Part shown: positions 60,101-64,000 of the stretch, in pieces | Layout of the letters: every line of letters starts with the position of its first letter | Numbering within the stretch: position 1 is the first letter of the stretch | Assembly: GCA_030681895.1 (NCBI GenBank) | Contig: JAUXRI010000235.1 | Coordinates: 40,100-104,099 of the forward strand | Origin: Myxococcales bacterium | GTDB taxonomy: Bacteria > Myxococcota > Myxococcia > Myxococcales > Myxococcaceae | Direction of reading: 5' to 3' | Length of the DNA: 64,000 nucleotides | Position numbers and translations under genes: made by a program | The notes under the pieces: generated by a model | Database searches by the model: none | What the model saw: the letters and a program-made list of their open reading frames with translations, nothing else | Told to the model about the DNA's origin: nothing

Positions 60101-60736
60101 CTTGCCGAGCGACGCGGTGGTGAAGCACGAGCGCTCCAGCCCGACGGCGTTGGGTGAGCAGCGGCAGCTGTTGGTGTCAGGCACGCACTGACGCGCGACG
60201 CCGGCATCGAACGCGATGGCGCGGCAGGAATACCCCGCACGGCACGCGACGAGCGAGCAGTCCTGTCCGCAGAACCGGCCTCCGTCGAGGTCGAGGCAGC
60301 GATCGCCGCTGGCGTTGCAGTCGGTGTCCTTGACGCACTCGTTGCACAGCGCCTTGAACGGCGGCACGCAGAGGAAACCCGGGCCGGTCGTCGAGAGCTT
60401 GCAGTCCCACCCTTTTCCGCACGCAAAGCCACCGTCGACGCCACACGCGGCGGAGCAGACGAGCCCGTTGCCGGGGCCTTTGGGAAGACACGGACCGAAG
60501 CGGCAGTCGCCGTCGACCGCGCACGGCCAGCCGAGATCGCCCGGGAGGCCCGCGTCGGGGATGACGCGACAGAAGCCGCCAATGCAGTCCTTGTCGAGCG
60601 TGCAGTCGGACTTCTGTTTGCACTCGCAGCGGCCGTCGAGAAGGCAGTCAGGCTCGCGAACAGGCGTGAAGCACGCCGCCAACGAGCCGAGGGCGACGAG
60701 AACGGTGAGGCGAACGGCGGTGGTGCTGCTCGGCAT
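57113..60736 (-). CDS. Giant Cys-rich/Gly-rich lipoprotein with MopE-type repeats (first of pair)
   Basis: 1207 aa. The signal ends in the lipobox SLAAC. Residues 25-690 contain many disulfide-type cysteine pairs (DCLLDGRCECKQKSDC) and MopE-type units CDGRDNDCNGLTDS, CNGVDDDCNGTVDDG and CDGADNDCDAIVDEG. The beta-helix (NPFRTIREAIAAAAG, PGLRLHGGYSSDF) starts near 790 and passes into a Gly-rich C-terminal region (GGNGGNGGAGGYGGLGGQGG). The layout is the same as the gene downstream, with which it overlaps by one nucleotide, so the pair arose by tandem duplication. AGGA lies 10 nt before ATG 60736. Probably exposed on the cell surface. Confidence 0.85.
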   Translation of the reverse strand: MPSSTTAVRLTVLVALGSLAACFTPVREPDCLLDGRCECKQKSDCTLDKDCIGGFCRVIPDAGLPGDLGWPCAVDGDCRFGPCLPKGPGNGLVCSAACGVDGGFACGKGWDCKLSTTGPGFLCVPPFKALCNECVKDTDCNASGDRCLDLDGGRFCGQDCSLVACRAGYSCRAIAFDAGVARQCVPDTNSCRCSPNAVGLERSCFTTASLGKCFGVETCQLNGTFATCDAPLASPEVCDGRDNDCNGLTDSADPGLDTSSVVGFPDCRKGVSCTGKVSCGALANDAGFTFLCSAPDPVEERCNGVDDDCNGTVDDGLRDALGRYLSPRACGGCNTDCYEVINGLDRDGGVGAASCVDRAGQFTCVPRRCAKGFYLFPSATDPARCEPVPETQCAPCTSNADCRVPFDVCAAVGNDQGRACQQSCSPSSPRANCTGIVGSQDCCPSGSTCQSQGGALVCVPATNSCECATSRQGFSRSCFVTSGPSTCVGRQVCELTGAYSSCDTSMTTAELCDGADNDCDAIVDEGFVNTRDSGTYDTDEQCGNCQTNCKARWSPTIQHAIGGCRVDGGVGCTIVQCTSEDILGAGAPCRTSTDCTTGTCDPVTSVCVRPCSMGCLGGTQCLGTNCAPTCSTDGQCQAATGNPASRCVSVDGGVRACAVNAQFSDVDREETNGCECARLPLGIDDPDLSITYPTAGLRYVDRDCDGVDGVVANSIFVWAQSTNSLGTRANPFRTIREAIAAAAGARTTILVAQGTYVEQVVLQPGLRLHGGYSSDFARRDVITFPTLIEGPQPDFSSPTFRRGTLNAEWPASALTTIVSGFTVRGYDVTSRPASGQPAFNSYAAYVNVVGGLTLQNNHFVGGRGGDATPGVPGPAGANGGNGVDGLPARECNTPECTNELQPGGAGGQNVACATQTPGNPGGGADPRNDPQQYTTGAGGNGQGGSNGRYDNSFGMQFTLCKYDCVVPPNGLNGGPAQNGGAGTSAGAGPGCTSPLGGFVGDDWVASIGAPGQGGANGRGGGGGGSGGCVDNGNPSSCTVGRRVGDLGATGGGGGAGGCGGGGGLGAASGGGSFALFIVGGNNTIIGNLIDLGFGGNGGNGGAGGYGGLGGQGGRGGTQNSAAWCAGQGGLGGRGGNGGGGSGAGGGCGGSVYGIAGRVNASLGMQNTFAPTPMNAAGAGGIGGSSPSGAAFKGGDGQPGLVQQLGVF

Positions 60737-60924
60737 GTCGACGATGTCCTGCGCGATTGGCGGTCGGCCACGCCAGCGGGGAGGGACCATACAGCCCGGC
60801 CTGTGAGTGTCCAACCCACCCGAAGACCTTCACGGGAATCGTTCGAATCGTGAGTTTTCGCTCGTCACACCGACGGCGCGGGGCATTCTCCGGCGGCTGA
60901 AGGCGTCTTTGAGGAGGAGTGCAC

Positions 60925-61794
60925 ATGGCAGCGAAGGGCTTGTCGTCGATTCTGATTCCGACGGACTTCTCCGCAGGCGCGGAGCTCGCGTTCGACCGGG
61001 CCCTTCATCTGCCGCTGGCGCCGAACGCGAAGATCACCCTCATTCACGTGTTGCCCGCCGACATCCCCGGGAAGCTCCGCAAGGCCGCGATCGACGACGC
61101 GGAGCACGGACTCGAGCGGCACCTGGCGCACGCGCGCTCGCTCGCCGTGGAGCGCGGACTCTCGCCCCGCCAGTTCGTCGGTGACGTGATCGAAGGTAGC
61201 GCCGTGCAGCAGGTGATGAAGCGCGCGAACACGATCGATGCCGACGTCATCTGCATCGGCCGGCACGGACGCCGCGGCGTCATCGATCTCTTCGTCGGAT
61301 CGACGGCGACGCGTGTGCTGCGGCAGACCGAACACCCGCTGCTCCTGGTGCAGCTGCCTGCGACGGGGCCGTACCAGCACCCGCTCTTCGCGGTCGACCC
61401 GGCACACAAGGCGACGTCGGTGGTGAAGCAGGGCCTTCGGCTCGTCGACCCCGAGACGAGACGCATCAACGTCTTCCACGCGACGCCGATTCCGTACGAA
61501 GACTTCATCTCGATCAGCGCTGATGAGCGCGTCTCCCTGCGCAAGAAGTTCGAGCAGGACGGCGAGAAGATGCTGAAGGCGATGCTGAAGAAGCTGCCCG
61601 GGTTCGGGTTTCACCCGGTGGTGCGTAGCGGCGACGCGAGATCGTTGGTGCTGGAGCAGGCGCAGAGCCTCGGTGCTGATCTCACGGTGCTGGGCACGCA
61701 CGGGCGCTCGCGGCTCAACCGGTTCCTGACGGGCTCGGTGGCCGAGTGGGTGTTGTCGCACGCGACGAATGACGTGTTGATCGTCAGGCCGTAG
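60925..61794 (+). CDS. Tandem universal stress protein (UspA fold)
   Basis: 289 aa with two Usp domains. The first starts ILIPTDFSAGAELAFDRAL and ends in CIGRHGRRGVIDLFVGSTATRVLRQTEHPLLLV, with the ATP-binding G-2x-G-9x-G(S/T) pattern. The second, from about residue 145, is more divergent but ends VLGTHGRSRLNRFLTGSVAEWVLSHATNDVLIV with the same nucleotide signature. Cytoplasmic stress or energy sensing is expected. GAGGAGGA lies upstream of ATG 60925; GTG 60919 is in frame but too close to that site. The 188-bp gap to the giant lipoprotein contains only a short inverted repeat near 60830-60853. Confidence 0.9.
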   Translation: MAAKGLSSILIPTDFSAGAELAFDRALHLPLAPNAKITLIHVLPADIPGKLRKAAIDDAEHGLERHLAHARSLAVERGLSPRQFVGDVIEGSAVQQVMKRANTIDADVICIGRHGRRGVIDLFVGSTATRVLRQTEHPLLLVQLPATGPYQHPLFAVDPAHKATSVVKQGLRLVDPETRRINVFHATPIPYEDFISISADERVSLRKKFEQDGEKMLKAMLKKLPGFGFHPVVRSGDARSLVLEQAQSLGADLTVLGTHGRSRLNRFLTGSVAEWVLSHATNDVLIVRP

Positions 61795-62110
61795 ACGAGC
61801 GCCCGCGCGTTCGCCCCTGCCTCTTGGATTGCGGTGCGCGGGCTTTGCGCACGCCAGTCTTCGCAGCGAGTCTCGCTCCAAGCGGTTTGAGCTCAGCCTG
61901 ATGGTACGGCCAGTGGCTCTGGATCTGCGAAACGAGAAGCCTCAGCGCGGCTCCCGACGGCTTCGACTCCACGAAGGCGCAGACGTCGCTGAGTATCTCG
62001 GCGACGTTGAAGCTGAGTTCCTTTCTCTCGGCCTCGCTGAGACCGAACTGCTCCGTCAGCGGAGACAGCGCCCACATCCACTCCGAAGTCGTCTTCGCCA
62101 TCGTTCTCAT
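61784..62110 (-). CDS. Small hypothetical protein
   Basis: 108 aa. Residues 1-75 are likely helical (LSEAERKELSFNVAEILSDVCAFVE, GAALRLLVSQIQSHWPYHQAEL) and the last 30 are strongly basic (RKARAPQSKRQGRTRGRS), as in small nucleic-acid-associated proteins. No family is recognised. AAGGAG lies 7 nt before ATG 62110, which supports translation. It overlaps the UspA end by 11 nt on the other strand and follows a small lipoprotein gene by 12 nt. Confidence 0.6.
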   Translation of the reverse strand: MRTMAKTTSEWMWALSPLTEQFGLSEAERKELSFNVAEILSDVCAFVESKPSGAALRLLVSQIQSHWPYHQAELKPLGARLAAKTGVRKARAPQSKRQGRTRGRSSTA

Positions 62111-62122
62111 GAGCGCACTCCT

Positions 62123-62356
62123 TCAGCGGTCCGGCTCGCGCACCGGCGTCGTGCAGAAGTGATCGAATCGTTCACCCGAGGCCGAGGCCCAGTGACGCAC
62201 GGAGCAGCGCTCACCAGAACACACGCAAACGAGACCAGCCGGACACTCGGCGTCCGAGTCACACGGTCGTGCGTCCGTGGGGTGCCCCACCTGGGCCCGG
62301 ACCGCTGGCACAGGCTGAACCTGCTGGCACCGACAGGCCTGGGTCAGCAGAAGCAC
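62123..62356 (-). CDS. Small Cys-rich lipoprotein
   Basis: 77 aa from GTG 62356. The sequence LLLTQAC is lipobox-like, and the mature part has the pattern CDSDAECPAGLVCVCSGERC, a disulfide-rich module seen in the giant lipoproteins nearby. From GTG 62356 the signal is only eight residues. In frame upstream, CTG 62383 overlaps the metalloprotease stop as CTGA and would give MSRRCRWLSVLLLTQAC, a proper signal peptide; no ATG, GTG or TTG lies between. A rare CTG start is therefore suspected. Confidence 0.55.
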   Translation of the reverse strand: MLLLTQACRCQQVQPVPAVRAQVGHPTDARPCDSDAECPAGLVCVCSGERCSVRHWASASGERFDHFCTTPVREPDR

Positions 62357-62379
62357 GCTGAGCCATCGGCAACGACGAC

Positions 62380-64000
62380 TCAGAACACCCCACCGCCGTA
62401 CACATCCGTCACCGTCTTCTGCGATTCGAGCAACTCGATGTACTGCTTGAGCGCCGTCTCGGTGGCCGGGTTCATCGGGTCGAGCAGCGCCTTCAGCTCA
62501 TTCGCGCGAGAGATCATTCGCGCCGCGAGCCCGGTCTCGAGAATGCCGACCCGATAACTCACAGCAGTGAACGTCTTCCCACTGAACGGATCATCGAACG
62601 TCACCGTCGGCAGCGTGGACGTGATCGCCTGCCCATTGCCCGCCAGCCACAGCCGTGACGAGTTGCTGAACGCCTGATCGTACGTCGCGGGGATCAGCGC
62701 ATTGCCGAGCACCGTCATCCACAACTGCAGCGTGAAGCCGAGTTTCGGGTCGACCGCGTTCTGCCCCATCGGAGGGATCGTGATCGTCCCCGAGATCGGC
62801 CGGCTGACGAACTTCGTGCCGTCGTAGATGGGCCCGATGCGATCGAAACGATCGGTCATCACGCCACCGAAGAGGTCGAGCATCTGCCTGGGGAAGATGC
62901 GCCAGTAGTTGATCGCGTACTGCCGCGAGTCGGCCGCCACGTCTTTACCGAGGAAGAACGTCTCGGGATCAGTCAGCAACGAGATCGCCGAGACCTTGTC
63001 GTTGAAGCTGCCGACGTGGTGCACGCGCTCGTACCAGAAGTAGCCCGAGTCATATTCCCAGCTGCTCTCGAAGTAGCGGCCCTGGCCGAGGCCGAGCGTG
63101 AACTTCGGCCGGTCCCAGTACTCGTCCATCGTGTACAGGTCGCGGCCGTCGGCCTGCGTCTCGACGTCGTACGGCCCGGGCTCGGGCATCATCAGCACGT
63201 CGCCGAAGAAGTCGAAGCTCTTGGTCACCGCGACCGTGTACGGGCCCCACTTGTCCGGAGAGCGCCAGAAGTTGTTCGGGTCGTTCGGCGCGTCGGGAAT
63301 GAGCTCGGCGTACGAGGCCCGGTTCAGCACGTAGAACTGCATCATCGTGTGCAGCGAGCCGAAGTAACGCCAGTACGCGCGGTCGACGGCCTCCCACGGG
63401 TCGAACGAGAGCCGGTCGCGACGGAACGAGTCGAAGAAATAGTACGAGCGGTAGTCGTTCATCTTCGCTTCGGCGACCTCGAAGACATCGGCGCCGCGAT
63501 CGAAGGCCTCGCAGCCGGTCGACGCCGACTCGAACTCGTCGGAGCAGAACTTGTACGGCACCAGCAGGCGATCGCGCGCGTCGACCTCGACGATGTCGGG
63601 GTACTGGCAGCGGGTGGCGAGCTCTTTGCGCTGCACCTGCGAGAACAAGACGTCGGAGCGCTTCTCGAGATCCACCACCTCGGGCAGCTTCGTGTAGTGC
63701 AGCGAGGTGTAGTCCTGCCCATCGCAGCTGATGAGGAAGGGCAACGCATCGCCGTACGCGTTCACGGCCTGCACGGCGCCAAGGAGATACGTGTCGCGCA
63801 CGGTGTCGAACACCTCGACGAGGTTGCCGTAGCCGAACTTGAGCGCCGCGCGATCGTACCGGCCGAGCCCCTGGATGTCGGAGTTGAAGTTCGCGCCGTA
63901 GTCCATGATCGACGACTGCATGAACTCGCTGATGCCGCCCTTGAGGCCGTTGGGCAGCGTCACGCCAGCGAGCTCGGCATCGGACTCAGGGTCGAGATAG
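62380..64000 (-). CDS. Zinc-dependent metalloprotease, C-terminal part (cut by window edge)
   Basis: The frame is open to the right edge, giving 539 visible residues of a larger protein. SSIMDYGANFN near the upstream end is the Met-turn of a metzincin-like zinc protease, followed by DIQGLGRYDRAALKFGYGNL, a pattern of the DUF4953/DUF5117 zinc metalloproteases. The HExxH motif should lie just outside the window. The rest is a mixed region with many aromatic residues and no further domain I recognise. ATG or GTG codons inside the frame (for example near 63963) are not the true start. Probably secreted. Confidence 0.8.
   Translation of the reverse strand, partial: YLDPESDAELAGVTLPNGLKGGISEFMQSSIMDYGANFNSDIQGLGRYDRAALKFGYGNLVEVFDTVRDTYLLGAVQAVNAYGDALPFLISCDGQDYTSLHYTKLPEVVDLEKRSDVLFSQVQRKELATRCQYPDIVEVDARDRLLVPYKFCSDEFESASTGCEAFDRGADVFEVAEAKMNDYRSYYFFDSFRRDRLSFDPWEAVDRAYWRYFGSLHTMMQFYVLNRASYAELIPDAPNDPNNFWRSPDKWGPYTVAVTKSFDFFGDVLMMPEPGPYDVETQADGRDLYTMDEYWDRPKFTLGLGQGRYFESSWEYDSGYFWYERVHHVGSFNDKVSAISLLTDPETFFLGKDVAADSRQYAINYWRIFPRQMLDLFGGVMTDRFDRIGPIYDGTKFVSRPISGTITIPPMGQNAVDPKLGFTLQLWMTVLGNALIPATYDQAFSNSSRLWLAGNGQAITSTLPTVTFDDPFSGKTFTAVSYRVGILETGLAARMISRANELKALLDPMNPATETALKQYIELLESQKTVTDVYGGGVF

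Noticed and set aside
60830..60853. TCACG...CGTGA inverted repeat upstream of UspA
   Set aside because: Five-base arms with a 14-base loop are expected by chance at this composition.

Overview
The window is GC-rich chromosomal DNA from a myxobacterium (phylum Myxococcota). Four things point there: a metalloprotease with a MYXO-CTERM-like tail (33.0-35.6 kb), a DUF2378 protein (53.1 kb), a Tgl/PilW-type pilus lipoprotein (15.4 kb), and many Cys-rich lipoproteins with Asp-Ala-Gly linkers and MopE-type repeats. I see no phage, no transposase, no CRISPR array and no rRNA. One tRNA (anticodon CAU) lies at 45.24 kb. Coding density is high, and many neighbouring genes are joined by 1-4 nt stop/start overlaps, several with GTG or TTG starts.

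Layout. 0-6.9 kb: a glycan or envelope-polysaccharide group (GT-C-like membrane protein, SAM methyltransferase, NAD-dependent epimerase, AsnB-type amidotransferase, GT2 glycosyltransferase). 7.0-10.8 kb: one very large flavo-iron-sulfur oxidoreductase that looks like an NfnB/GltD unit fused to an NfnA/PyrK unit. 10.8-17.2 kb: an M23 peptidase, DUF985 cupin, lipoprotein, PfkB kinase, RecO, a RodZ-like HTH membrane protein and a Tgl/PilW TPR lipoprotein carrying an extra N-terminal domain. 17.2-19.5 kb: a small, relatively AT-rich accessory patch with a lipoprotein and an AAA ATPase. 19.5-24.6 kb: a compact DUF2760 - Hsp70 - Hsp70 cassette. 24.7-32.7 kb: DUF1272, START-domain and RND/MMPL lipid-transport genes, a thioesterase, acetyltransferase, MFS transporter, two hypothetical proteins and a 7Fe ferredoxin.

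33-42 kb: exported and cell-wall functions (M36 protease, lipoproteins, an N-acetylmuramoyl-alanine amidase with a golvesin-like domain, a TolB-like propeller lipoprotein, a LysM/M23 NlpD-like peptidase). 42-47.6 kb: a coiled-coil membrane protein, an MGMT-like protein with an aberrant tail, a hydrolase, two TetR regulators, the tRNA, a remnant-like membrane gene and a fatty-acid/sterol hydroxylase. 47.8-62.4 kb: a large alpha-2-macroglobulin, a DUF2378 protein, two tandem giant Cys-rich/Gly-rich lipoproteins (together about 7 kb), a tandem UspA protein and two small genes. The right edge cuts a zinc metalloprotease.

Most promising for new biology: the DUF2760/dual Hsp70 cassette, the fused GltD-PyrK oxidoreductase, the tandem MopE/beta-helix/Gly-rich lipoproteins, the apparent in-frame fusion of an unknown domain to Tgl, and the tRNA-flanked segment ending in a T-arm-like repeat. 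All homology calls were made by eye from motifs; no database search was run.
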